Shown: positions 16,101 through 22,777 of the stretch, piece after piece
Layout: every line of letters begins with the position of its first letter
How positions within the stretch are numbered: position 1 is the stretch's first letter
Assembly (NCBI RefSeq): GCF_001428565.1
Contig: NZ_LMIA01000009.1
Coordinates: forward strand, 579,358-643,357
Source: Nocardioides sp. Root190
Lineage (GTDB): Bacteria; Actinomycetota; Actinomycetes; Propionibacteriales; Nocardioidaceae
Length of the DNA stretch: 64,000 nucleotides
Direction: 5' to 3'
The notes under the pieces: model-generated
Databases searched by the model: none
What the model was told of the DNA's origin: nothing
Seen by the model: only the letters and a program-made list of their open reading frames with translations
Program-made: the position numbers and the translations under genes

Positions 16101-18091
16101 TGGACGTCCAGTCCACTCCGACGGCCTCACTCTCCTTCGACACGGTGACGTCGACGACCAGCGCATCGGACGGCGTCAACCTCGACGGCCTGACGACCGG
16201 CACCTTCTCGGCCTCCGGCGGCACCCTGAGCGGCGCCAGCACCGTCGCGTTCGACGTCCACGGCGGCAGCGGCGACATCAGCTACGGCGGGAACATCGGC
16301 GACGGCAGCGGTGCCTCTCTCGAAGTGAGTGGCCGCAGCGGCGGAACCGTGTTGCTCTCCGGAACGGTCACCGACTCCGCCGACACCGGCGGTGGGATCG
16401 CGGTGTTCTCCAACACCGGCGGGAGCACCGTCGTCAACGGATCCTCGACGACCATCGCGTCCGGTCCCTCCACAGCGGTGGGCATGACGAGCAGCGACGG
16501 CCATGCCCTGCGCTTCACCGGCGGAGGCCTCGCGGTCACCACGACCAGTGGCAAGGGCGTGGAGGCGCTCGGCAGCGGAACCCTCGTCATCGCCGGCACG
16601 TCCAACGTCATCGACAGCGGCACGGGTCGCGCGCTCGCGGTGCAGAACACCGACATCGGAGCAGCCGGCCTCGTCCTGCAGCGCATCAGCAGCGACGGTG
16701 CCGGCAACGGCATCCTGCTCGACACCACCGGCTCGGCGGGTTCGCTCCAGGTCACCGGGACGGGTGGCACCTGCACGGCCGCTGACACCAGCGGCTGCAG
16801 CGGCGGCGCGATCGCGCACACGGTCGGCGCGGACAACAGTTCGGAGACGCCGACCGGCACCGGCGTCGTGCTGCGCGACACGGCGGCACCGAGCCTGACC
16901 CGGATGTGGATCCACGACCACAGCAACTACGCCATCCGTGGCTCGTCCGTCCGCGGTCTCACGCTTGCCCAGAGCGTCGTCAACGGGACCAACGGCGACA
17001 ACGCCGCGACGCCGTACGACGAGTCGAGCATCCTGCTCACGAACCTCACGGGAGTGGCCTCCGTCACCTCGACGTACGTCAGTGGCGGGCTCGAGGACAA
17101 CCTGCGGGTCCTGAACGGTGCGGGCTCCCTGGACCGGCTGACCCTCGACCAGGTGACCCTGGCAGCCAGCGCGGCTCGACCCACGAACGACGCCCTCGCG
17201 GTCGAGTCGACCGGCGGAGCGAACGTCCTGAAGCTGACCGTCACCAACAGCACCTTCCTGGCCGCGGCCGGGGACCTGCTCCAGTTCAGCCACGGCGGCA
17301 GCGGGGCGGGCGACCTGGTGGTGGAGGACAGCACCTTCAGCAACGCTCACCCGGCGATCGCCTCAGGTGGTGGCGGGGTCACCCTCACCCAGACGGGAAC
17401 GTCCGGCATGACGGGGATGGAGATCACGGGCAACTCCTTCCGCGACGCGGTCGGTCCGGGTGTCCTGATCGCCAAGGATGCCGGCGACAGCCGGCAGGCG
17501 GGCCACTTCACGGCCAACACGATCGGTGTCGCCGGGACGGTGAACTCAGGTTCCGCGGAGGGGTCCGGGGTCAAGCTGCAGATGGTCAGCGGCGGCTCGT
17601 CCCAATGGAACGTCTCCGGCAACCAGATCCGTGGCTACAACAACATGGGCATCGAGGTGCTCGCCGGCGGCGGCGGGAGTGTGCAGGACGGCACCTTCGA
17701 CACGACGCTGGTGGGCAATCTCGTGACGGAGCCCGGCACCTCGGCAGCCACCCTCGGCCTGGCCAAGCACGCGATCCTCTACAACGTCGGCACCCAGGCG
17801 GGTGCGAGCTTCCTGGTCTGCGCGACGGTGCTGGACAACATCGTCGCCAGCGGTGGTGCGGACTCGGTGCCGAGCACCATCGACGCCGACATCAGGCTGC
17901 GGCAACGCTTCGGCACCACGGTCCGGTTGCCCGGGTATGCCGGCGCCGCCAACGACAACAGCGCCGTGCAGGCCTTCGTCGCCGACACCAACCCCACGGG
18001 CACGCCGACGGTGCTCGCTGCCAACACGTCTCCCGGCACGGGCGGCGGCTTCCTGGGCGCTGCCTGTCCTGCCCTTCCCCAACTCCCCTGA
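13115..18091 (+). CDS. Giant secreted RTX / cadherin-like / beta-helix protein
   Basis: About 1,658 residues from ATG 13115 (a GTG at 13091 would add eight). A signal peptide comes first (hydrophobic ATTWSAVIVLAGGSISAS). Residues about 44-163 hold roughly a dozen calcium-binding RTX nonapeptides (GGxGxDxxx, for example GGAGNDWLRGQAGDD). A proline-rich linker (NPPKPPTPPNPP) leads to four tandem cadherin-like domains (about 219-605) marked by VAVDD..TEDE starts and NDxDxDGD loops. These domains also carry matched cysteines (YCN...TC). From about residue 719 to 1580 a long right-handed parallel beta-helix-like region follows. No transmembrane anchor or sortase signal was seen at the C-terminus. 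It begins a cassette with three tail-collar proteins. Adhesion or matrix function is inferred. Confidence 0.85.
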   Translation: MKNARKSWVLRATTWSAVIVLAGGSISASEPLKRAAAELPACTIVGTAGNDVLVGTSRTDVICGRGGNDRIDGRGGDDVIRGGRGSDVLVGGDGNDRIYGGLGRDRILGGAGNDWLRGQAGDDTVAGEAGDDSVFGEQGDDLLSGGAGMDRLVGGRGNDELRGVDSAALREVLDCGLGRDRVLANANDLIRSCESRSIKANPPKPPTPPNPPTPASAPVAVDDELTGTEDEVLVLPLSGPGSPAANDTDADGDELRVLAVSAATGGAVEITGGEIRFTPQSNLCGEDLAGFTYAVEDTTARRDNGLVRIDLTCVPDEPVAVDDDVTLTEDVIGVLLDVLSNDTDIDGDDLVPEVVTAPAHGTVSDPGEGFRYTPEANYCNTPPGNDPDAFTYRLSPTSAPATVTIAVTCVDDFPSAVADSFLLSEDDPATALSVLANDVDVDGGPISIGALTQPANGVVSITGSGAGLTYTPAADYCNVPPGVSSDTFTYTLSPGGSSTTVSVAVSCLADTAVAVDDQLTVVEDSAATIVDVLTNDVVGDGAAPVVIAATQGAHGTVTLASGLLRYTPDSDYCNLATDVDTFDYAITGGSTATVSVVVTCVNDAPRAADVTFSGGGSAVGNTVLVVDDPSDGAPTGAAARKTVTGDLLAGAADVESPGSLVIVAETVTTSRGGSVTLQEDGDFVYLPPASCSGVPDTFEFGVTDGAAVGHGQVTIQFSGCVWYVDNDAPGDSGTSSAPFDTIAQAVAAGASGDTLHVALGDGSTTGLATGVALKAGQRLVGAAVDLQVGGHVLASGDAGERPTLTRSGGDVVTLATGNVVTGLTIDPAGTGGGISGAAGAGNATLTDVRIIDTATAGTEPALELDGTTGTMSITDLRVDNSAATGATGGSIGVRLADAGAVTFESTGTISLITNGARALAVSGTALGASTFDQITVTGSSSGAIDLATTTGAVVFDGLLLATVGGSRAAFSVQSSDDVRVPASSTALVAASGGPAVDVQSTPTASLSFDTVTSTTSASDGVNLDGLTTGTFSASGGTLSGASTVAFDVHGGSGDISYGGNIGDGSGASLEVSGRSGGTVLLSGTVTDSADTGGGIAVFSNTGGSTVVNGSSTTIASGPSTAVGMTSSDGHALRFTGGGLAVTTTSGKGVEALGSGTLVIAGTSNVIDSGTGRALAVQNTDIGAAGLVLQRISSDGAGNGILLDTTGSAGSLQVTGTGGTCTAADTSGCSGGAIAHTVGADNSSETPTGTGVVLRDTAAPSLTRMWIHDHSNYAIRGSSVRGLTLAQSVVNGTNGDNAATPYDESSILLTNLTGVASVTSTYVSGGLEDNLRVLNGAGSLDRLTLDQVTLAASAARPTNDALAVESTGGANVLKLTVTNSTFLAAAGDLLQFSHGGSGAGDLVVEDSTFSNAHPAIASGGGGVTLTQTGTSGMTGMEITGNSFRDAVGPGVLIAKDAGDSRQAGHFTANTIGVAGTVNSGSAEGSGVKLQMVSGGSSQWNVSGNQIRGYNNMGIEVLAGGGGSVQDGTFDTTLVGNLVTEPGTSAATLGLAKHAILYNVGTQAGASFLVCATVLDNIVASGGADSVPSTIDADIRLRQRFGTTVRLPGYAGAANDNSAVQAFVADTNPTGTPTVLAANTSPGTGGGFLGAACPALPQLP

Positions 18092-18108
18092 CCCGAACAG
18101 GAGTCACC

Positions 18109-18609
18109 GTGGCTGAACCGTTTCTGGCCGAGATCCGCCTGATGTCCTTCGTCTTCCCTCCGAAGGGGTGGGCAGCGTGCAACGGGCAACTGCTGCCCAT
18201 CAACCAGAACCAGGCGCTGTTCGCGCTCCTGGGCACCACCTACGGGGGCAACGGGCAGACCAACTTCGCCCTGCCGAACCTCCAGGGCCGAGTCCCGATC
18301 CACACCGGGTCCGGTCACACCCTGGGGGAGACGGGCGGCGAGCAGGCGCACACACTGACCCAGGCCGAGATGGCGACGCACACCCACCCGGTCCGCGCCT
18401 CGAGCGCAGTCGCGGGAGGAACGACCAGCCCCTCGGGGGGCTATCTCGGTGGCGGCAACAACGTCTACCGGGACAGTGGGAGCACCGTCGCCCTGTCGGG
18501 CGAGACGGTCACCTCCGTCGGCGGCGGCCAGGCCCACCCGAACATGCAACCGTTCCTGACCATCGGCTTCTGCATCGCGTTGCAGGGCATCTTCCCGAGT
18601 CAGACCTGA
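18109..18609 (+). CDS. Phage tail collar domain protein 1 (MdpB-like)
   Basis: A 166-residue protein starting at GTG 18109 with AGGAG six bases upstream. The N-terminal half carries the collar signature PKGWAACNGQLLPINQNQAL, then LFALLGTTYGGNGQTNFALP and LQGRVPIHTG. The C-terminal half has a histidine/glycine-rich stretch (EMATHTHPV) and ends IALQGIFPSQT. Such proteins are related to phage short-tail-fibre collars and to the bacterial microcystin-dependent protein family. No other phage structural gene is nearby. It lies 17 bases after the RTX gene and 13 bases before the next paralogue, so probably belongs to one operon. No signal peptide is visible; export, if any, is by an unknown route. 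Confidence 0.88.
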   Translation: MAEPFLAEIRLMSFVFPPKGWAACNGQLLPINQNQALFALLGTTYGGNGQTNFALPNLQGRVPIHTGSGHTLGETGGEQAHTLTQAEMATHTHPVRASSAVAGGTTSPSGGYLGGGNNVYRDSGSTVALSGETVTSVGGGQAHPNMQPFLTIGFCIALQGIFPSQT

Positions 18610-18622
18610 GGAGGGCTGAACG

Positions 18623-19129
18623 ATGGCACAACCCTATGTGGGCGAGATTCGCATGTTCGGTGGCAACTTCGCGCCTGCGGGCTGGGAGTTCTGCGCAGGC
18701 CAGATGCTACCCATCAGCGAGAACGAGACCCTCTTCAACCTGATCGGCACGTCGTACGGCGGGGACGGTGAGTCGACCTTCGGTCTGCCGGACCTGCGCG
18801 GCCGACTCCCACTGCACCAGGGGAGCGGGTTCGTCCTCGCCGAGCAGGGAGGTGTGGAGCACGTCACGCTGTCGACGCAGCAGATCCCGCAGCACACCCA
18901 CGCGATGCAGGCGGTCAACGGACTTCCCGGCAACCAGGCGAGTCCGGCCGGGAACCTTCCGGCGATGTCGCTCAACGTCGTGCCCTACGTCAACGACACG
19001 ACCACGGGCGCCTTGGCAGCGTCGGCGATCACCGCGAGCGGCGGCAGCCAGCCGCACACCAACCTCCAGCCGTACCTCTGCGTGAGTTTCATCATCTCGC
19101 TGTTCGGCCTCTACCCCTCCCAGACCTGA
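18623..19129 (+). CDS. Phage tail collar domain protein 2
   Basis: A 168-residue paralogue of its neighbours, with the same collar core (PAGWEFCAGQMLPISENETL, then IGTSYGGDGESTFGLPDLRG). The middle region differs: EHVTLSTQQIPQHTHAMQ and an alanine/asparagine-rich segment. It ends ISLFGLYPSQT. ATG at 18623 with GAGGAGG upstream. The cysteine in the GW.FC.GQ motif and the paired termini are conserved among all three copies, while the central loop diverges. This fits duplication followed by specialisation, for example as subunits of a heterotrimer. Confidence 0.88.
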   Translation: MAQPYVGEIRMFGGNFAPAGWEFCAGQMLPISENETLFNLIGTSYGGDGESTFGLPDLRGRLPLHQGSGFVLAEQGGVEHVTLSTQQIPQHTHAMQAVNGLPGNQASPAGNLPAMSLNVVPYVNDTTTGALAASAITASGGSQPHTNLQPYLCVSFIISLFGLYPSQT

Positions 19130-19138
19130 GGAGCGCAC

Positions 19139-19660
19139 ATGTCTGACCCGTTCGTGGCCGAGATCCGGATGTTCGGCTTCAACTTCGCTCCGCGTGGCTG
19201 GGCCTTCTGCGATGGCCAGCTCCTACCGATCTCGCAGAACACCGCGCTGTTCGCGCTCCTCGGCACGACCTACGGCGGTGACGGGAAGTCGACCTTCGCG
19301 CTGCCGGACCTGCAGGGCTGCGCACCGATGCACCACGGCCAGGGACCGGGTCTGAGCCTGTACGACCTCGGCGAGCTCGGCGGAACGGAGACGGTCACGC
19401 TCCTGAACTCCGAGATGCCGTCCCACGCCCACACCCTGGCGGCCCACACGATCGACCTGGCCGACAGCAGCGCACCCTCCGCTAGCGCGACCTTCGGCCC
19501 CTCGAGTGGCGGTGCGCTCTACCAGGCCACCTCGAACACCGACCTCGGCCACGGTGCGCTCGCGACTGCCGGAGGCAACGTGCCCCACAACAACATGCAG
19601 CCCTACCTGACGCTCAACTTCTGCATCGCCCTCGAGGGTGTTTTCCCCCCGCGGCCCTGA
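19139..19660 (+). CDS. Phage tail collar domain protein 3
   Basis: The third collar paralogue, 173 residues, starting at ATG 19139 after a GAGGAG ribosome site nine bases beyond copy 2. Core motifs are PRGWAFCDGQLLPISQNTAL and LLGTTYGGDGKSTFALPDLQ. The variable part contains MPSHAHTLAAHTIDLADSS and it ends CIALEGVFPPRP. Copy 3 keeps the collar fold but replaces the usual (V/L)P(I/L)H-x-G after LQG with CAPMHHGQG. The GNAT gene follows after a single base. Confidence 0.88.
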   Translation: MSDPFVAEIRMFGFNFAPRGWAFCDGQLLPISQNTALFALLGTTYGGDGKSTFALPDLQGCAPMHHGQGPGLSLYDLGELGGTETVTLLNSEMPSHAHTLAAHTIDLADSSAPSASATFGPSSGGALYQATSNTDLGHGALATAGGNVPHNNMQPYLTLNFCIALEGVFPPRP

Positions 19661-19661
19661 G

Positions 19662-20195
19662 ATGACGCCCACCCTGACCGCCGCCGGGATCGCGCTGCGC
19701 CCGGTTCGGCCAGAGGACCGCGAGGACCTCGTGGCCTTGTACGCCGAGGGCCGTTCGGCCGAGCTCGACCAGGTGCCCTGGCGACCCGGACAGCGCGAGA
19801 CCTTCCTCCGGATGCAGTACGACGCCCGGGAGCACCACTACCTGAGCGTGAACCCCGACGCGTCGTTCGACGTGGTCGAGGTGGACGGGCGCTTCGCCGG
19901 CCGACTCAGCGTGGACCGGCGCCCGACGGATCTCCGGGTCGTCGACATCGCGTTGTCCGGCGCGACGTGTGGACGGGGCATCGGAACCATGCTGTTGCGT
20001 GAGGTGCTGGACGAGGCCGCGGCCAGCGGGCGAACGGTCAGCATGCACGTGGAGATCCACAACCCGGCCGCGCGACTGTACGAACGGCTCGGCTTCCGTC
20101 AGCTCGAGGTCCGCGGGGCCCACCGTCTGCTCGAGTGGCGCGACCTTGAACGCCAAGTTCGAAACGGGCACACCGCCCCGACCAGGAGGATCTGA
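19662..20195 (+). CDS. GNAT family N-acetyltransferase
   Basis: A 177-residue acetyl-CoA-dependent acyltransferase. Motif A, which binds the CoA pyrophosphate, is seen as GATCGRGIGTMLLREVLDEA at about residue 105; VEIHNPAARLYERLGFR is the typical motif B near residue 135. The ATG at 19662 follows the collar stop by one base, and its stop overlaps the ATG of the next gene (TGATG), so it is co-translated with the cassette. The substrate is unknown. Because it always reads as part of this unit, modification of a cassette protein is an attractive but unproven idea. Confidence 0.85.
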   Translation: MTPTLTAAGIALRPVRPEDREDLVALYAEGRSAELDQVPWRPGQRETFLRMQYDAREHHYLSVNPDASFDVVEVDGRFAGRLSVDRRPTDLRVVDIALSGATCGRGIGTMLLREVLDEAAASGRTVSMHVEIHNPAARLYERLGFRQLEVRGAHRLLEWRDLERQVRNGHTAPTRRI

Positions 20196-20623
20196 TGTCC
20201 GACATCACCCGCCGTACCGCCCTCGGTGCCGGCGCCACGGGAGTGGCCGCAGTCGTCGTGGGGGCCAGCACCCTCGAGCCGGTCCTCGCCGCGCCGCAGG
20301 CCCCGGGACCGATCGCCCGGCGCTTCACCTCCAGCGCTGGGCTCTACCGGCGCGGACGCTTCGCCCAACGCCGCGGCCTGTCCTTCTGGGTCACCGGAAC
20401 CGGCGTCCGGGTGCCGATGAAGCTGATCAAGGTGAGCGACCTGCGGGTCGGCGCGTCCCGCGGCTCCCTGCGCAGTTTCGAGCTGACCTTCCGGGCCACC
20501 CGTCAGGGCCCCGAGCAGGGCACCTACTCCGTCAGCCGCAAGCGGTTCTCGGCCACCTCGCTGTTCCTGGTGCCGACCGACGAGCACCGCCGGACCTATC
20601 GGGTGGTCGTCAACAACCGATGA
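20195..20623 (+). CDS. Small Tat-exported protein, DUF6916-like
   Basis: A 142-residue protein starting at ATG 20195. A twin-arginine signal (TRRTALGAGATG followed by a hydrophobic AAVVVGAS stretch) ends near residue 32. The mature part is a compact beta-rich domain: LRSFELTFRATRQGPEQGTY, RFSATSLFLVPTD and RTYRVVVNN. This resembles the DUF6916 family, which I recall beside tail-collar genes, though I cannot verify that here. Export folded through Tat, unlike the Sec-type RTX protein, suggests an extracellular partner of the collar proteins. Confidence 0.68.
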   Translation: MSDITRRTALGAGATGVAAVVVGASTLEPVLAAPQAPGPIARRFTSSAGLYRRGRFAQRRGLSFWVTGTGVRVPMKLIKVSDLRVGASRGSLRSFELTFRATRQGPEQGTYSVSRKRFSATSLFLVPTDEHRRTYRVVVNNR

Positions 20624-20657
20624 GGGCGGAGGCGCCCGCGGCCACTAGTGTTGGCGG

Positions 20658-21434
20658 GTGAGCACCCGCGCCCAGCAGTACGTCGCCGACGTCGTCGCGC
20701 GCGAGCAGGTGACCCCGCACCTGGTGCGGTTGACGGTGGAGGTCCCGGGCTTCGTCTCGACCGGCATCTCGGACGAGTGGATCGGCCTCGTGGTGCCCGG
20801 TCAGTTCCAGAGCCGCTACTACACGGTCCGTTCCGTGGAGGGCAGCACGCTGGTGCTCGACGTCGTCGTGCACCCGGTGGGCCTGGTGACCGAATGGGCT
20901 TCCGGGGACCCGGTCGGCCAGCAGGTCACGATCACCGAGGCCAAGGGCTCCTTCCTCCCGCCCCCCGACGCCGGCTGGCTGCTCCTGGTCGGCGACCTCA
21001 CGGCGCTGCCCGCGATGACCCGGATCGCCGCCGAGAACGCCACCACGCTCCCGACCCGGATCGTCGCCGAGGTTCCGCTCGACTCGCGGGTCGAGGACTA
21101 CTTCCCCGCAGGCGTGGACGTCACCTGGCTCCCGACCGACGGCCCCAGCCGGCTGGCCGAGGTCGTGGAGACGCTCGACTTCCCCGAGGGCCCCGGCTAC
21201 TTCTGGATGGCGGGGGAGTCCGCGCAGATGCGCGCCATCCGCAAGCACCTGATGCGGGACCGCACGCTTCCCAGCACCCACTACGACGTCATGGGCTACT
21301 GGCGCGCCGTCGCGCAACGCCAGCCCCGTGCCGTCGATCCCGGACCGATCTGGCGCGCCGGCAAGGCCGCCGGCAAGTCCGACGAGGAGATCTGGGCCGA
21401 CTACGACGCAGCACAGGGAGCAGTCAATGACTGA
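20658..21434 (+). CDS. Siderophore-interacting protein (FAD-dependent reductase family)
   Basis: A 258-residue flavoprotein of the ViuB/SIP type. The N-terminal FAD-binding barrel includes VTPHLVRLTVEVPGF and QSRYYTVRSVEG (R-x-Y-T for FAD). The C-terminal domain includes LLLVGDLTALPAMTRI and FWMAGESAQMRAIRKHL, ending with YWRAV. The family reduces ferric siderophores in the cytoplasm. GTG start at 20658. The 3' end overlaps the era ATG by eight bases, so both may be translated from one mRNA, although the functions are unrelated. No siderophore synthesis or uptake genes are in the window. Confidence 0.86.
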   Translation: MSTRAQQYVADVVAREQVTPHLVRLTVEVPGFVSTGISDEWIGLVVPGQFQSRYYTVRSVEGSTLVLDVVVHPVGLVTEWASGDPVGQQVTITEAKGSFLPPPDAGWLLLVGDLTALPAMTRIAAENATTLPTRIVAEVPLDSRVEDYFPAGVDVTWLPTDGPSRLAEVVETLDFPEGPGYFWMAGESAQMRAIRKHLMRDRTLPSTHYDVMGYWRAVAQRQPRAVDPGPIWRAGKAAGKSDEEIWADYDAAQGAVND

Positions 21435-22521
21435 GGCCAACGAGAACGACCCGACCGACCAGCCCGACCCGACCGACCCGACCGACGAGATCGACGAGGA
21501 CGACGAGGTCGAGGAGGACGAGGACTTCGACGACGACGACTTCGACGAGGACTTCGGGGCGCTGCCGCCGCCGTCCGCGCCGGTGTTCGCCAACGGGCCG
21601 ATCGCGGAGGGTTTCCGCAGCGGCTTCGCCTGCTTCGTGGGACGCCCCAACGTCGGCAAGTCGACGCTGACCAATGCCATCGTCGGCCAGAAGATCGTGA
21701 TCACCTCCGACAAGCCGCAGACCACCCGGACCGTGGTGCGCGGCATCGTGCACCGCGCCGACGGCCAGCTGATCCTCGTCGACACCCCGGGTCTGCACCG
21801 GCCACGCACGCTGCTCGGTGAGCGGCTCAACGACCTGGTCAAGACGACGTGGGCCGAGGTCGACGTCGTGGCCGTGTGCTTCCCCGCCGACGAGAAGATC
21901 GGGCCGGGTGACCGGTTCCTCGTCAACGAGCTGGCCAAGGTCCGTCGTACGACCAAGATCGCGGTCGTGACCAAGACCGACCTGGCCAGTGCCGAGCGGA
22001 TCGGTGAGCACCTGCTCGACATCGCCGAGCTCGGTCGCGAGACCGGCACCGAGTGGGCCGAGATCGTCCCCGTGTCGTCGGTCGGTGGCGACCAGATCGG
22101 CCTGCTGGCCGAGCTCCTCGTCGGACTCATGCCCGAGGGTCCGCCGCTGTACCCGGACGGCGACCTGACCGATGCGCCCGAGGAGATCCTCGCCGCCGAG
22201 CTCATCCGCGAGGCAGCCCTCGACGGGGTCCGCGACGAGCTCCCGCACTCGATCGCGGTCGTCGTGGAGGAGATGGGACTGCGCGAGGGGCGCCCCGAGG
22301 GGAAGCCGCTCCTCGACATCCACGCCAACCTGTACGTCGAGCGCGACTCCCAGAAGGGGATCATGATCGGCCACAAGGGCGCCCGCCTGCGGCAGGTCGG
22401 CACCGTGGCCCGGTTGCAGATCGAGGCCCTCCTCGGCACCCCGGTCTACCTCGACCTGCACGTCAAGATCGCCAAGGACTGGCAGCGCGACCCCCGGCAG
22501 CTCCGCAAGCTGGGGTTCTGA
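21427..22521 (+). CDS. era: GTPase Era
   Basis: A 364-residue ribosome-assembly GTPase that binds 16S rRNA. G1 is GRPNVGKST (about residue 75), G3 DTPGLHRP, G4 TKTD and G5 SSVGG. The C-terminal KH domain has IGHKGARLRQVGTVARLQIE. Start at ATG 21427, overlapping the previous gene. The first about 60 residues are an unusual extension made almost wholly of Asp/Glu with Pro/Thr (DPTDQPDPTDPTDE, then EEDEDFDDDDFDEDFG), absent from typical Era of about 300 residues. The GTPase and KH domains are otherwise complete. Confidence 0.95.
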   Translation: MTEANENDPTDQPDPTDPTDEIDEDDEVEEDEDFDDDDFDEDFGALPPPSAPVFANGPIAEGFRSGFACFVGRPNVGKSTLTNAIVGQKIVITSDKPQTTRTVVRGIVHRADGQLILVDTPGLHRPRTLLGERLNDLVKTTWAEVDVVAVCFPADEKIGPGDRFLVNELAKVRRTTKIAVVTKTDLASAERIGEHLLDIAELGRETGTEWAEIVPVSSVGGDQIGLLAELLVGLMPEGPPLYPDGDLTDAPEEILAAELIREAALDGVRDELPHSIAVVVEEMGLREGRPEGKPLLDIHANLYVERDSQKGIMIGHKGARLRQVGTVARLQIEALLGTPVYLDLHVKIAKDWQRDPRQLRKLGF

Positions 22522-22534
22522 CCGTCGGCTGACG

Positions 22535-22604
22535 GACCGAGGAACGAGGTCCGGCAGCGATCTGACGGGCAGATCGAGTAGCGCCGTGACCGAGGAACGA
22601 GGTC
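22535..22604. repeat. 17-bp direct repeat pair after era
   Basis: GACCGAGGAACGAGGTC occurs at 22535-22551 and again at 22588-22604, 53 bases apart. Together with the hairpin and tandem repeat that follow, the 256-base era/lipoprotein gap consists almost entirely of repeats; no gene was seen in it. Confidence 0.7.
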
Positions 22605-22611
22605 GCGACGC

Positions 22612-22647
22612 GCGTATCGAGATCTCGGTGAGGTGATCTCGATACGC
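22612..22647. terminator. Inverted repeat, probable bidirectional terminator
   Basis: GCGTATCGAGATC at 22612-22624 pairs perfectly with GATCTCGATACGC at 22635-22647 around a 10-base loop. It lies between the convergent era and septum-type lipoprotein genes, so a two-way terminator is plausible. The sequence also looks like a dispersed palindromic element. Confidence 0.55.
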
Positions 22648-22657
22648 CCTCGCCCAG

Positions 22658-22762
22658 GGGCTCGGGCTACTCGATCGGCGGCGGGGACGGCTGGGCTCGG
22701 GCTACTCGATCGGCGGCGGGGACGGCTGGGCTCGGGCTGCTCGATCAGCGGCGGGCACGAGC
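22658..22762. repeat. Tandem repeat, 35-bp unit, three copies
   Basis: A unit beginning GGGCTCGGGCTACTCGATCG recurs with a period of exactly 35 bases at 22658, 22693 and 22728. The third copy has substitutions (CTGCTCGATCAG). It ends a few bases before the stop codon of the convergent lipoprotein gene. Confidence 0.8.
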
Positions 22763-22777
22763 GGCGGGGACGGCCGG

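Noticed and set aside
13115..20623. Reading the collar genes as part of a prophage
   Set aside because: No integrase, terminase, capsid, portal, sheath, baseplate or lysis gene is in the window; flanks are ordinary chromosomal genes and codon use matches neighbours.
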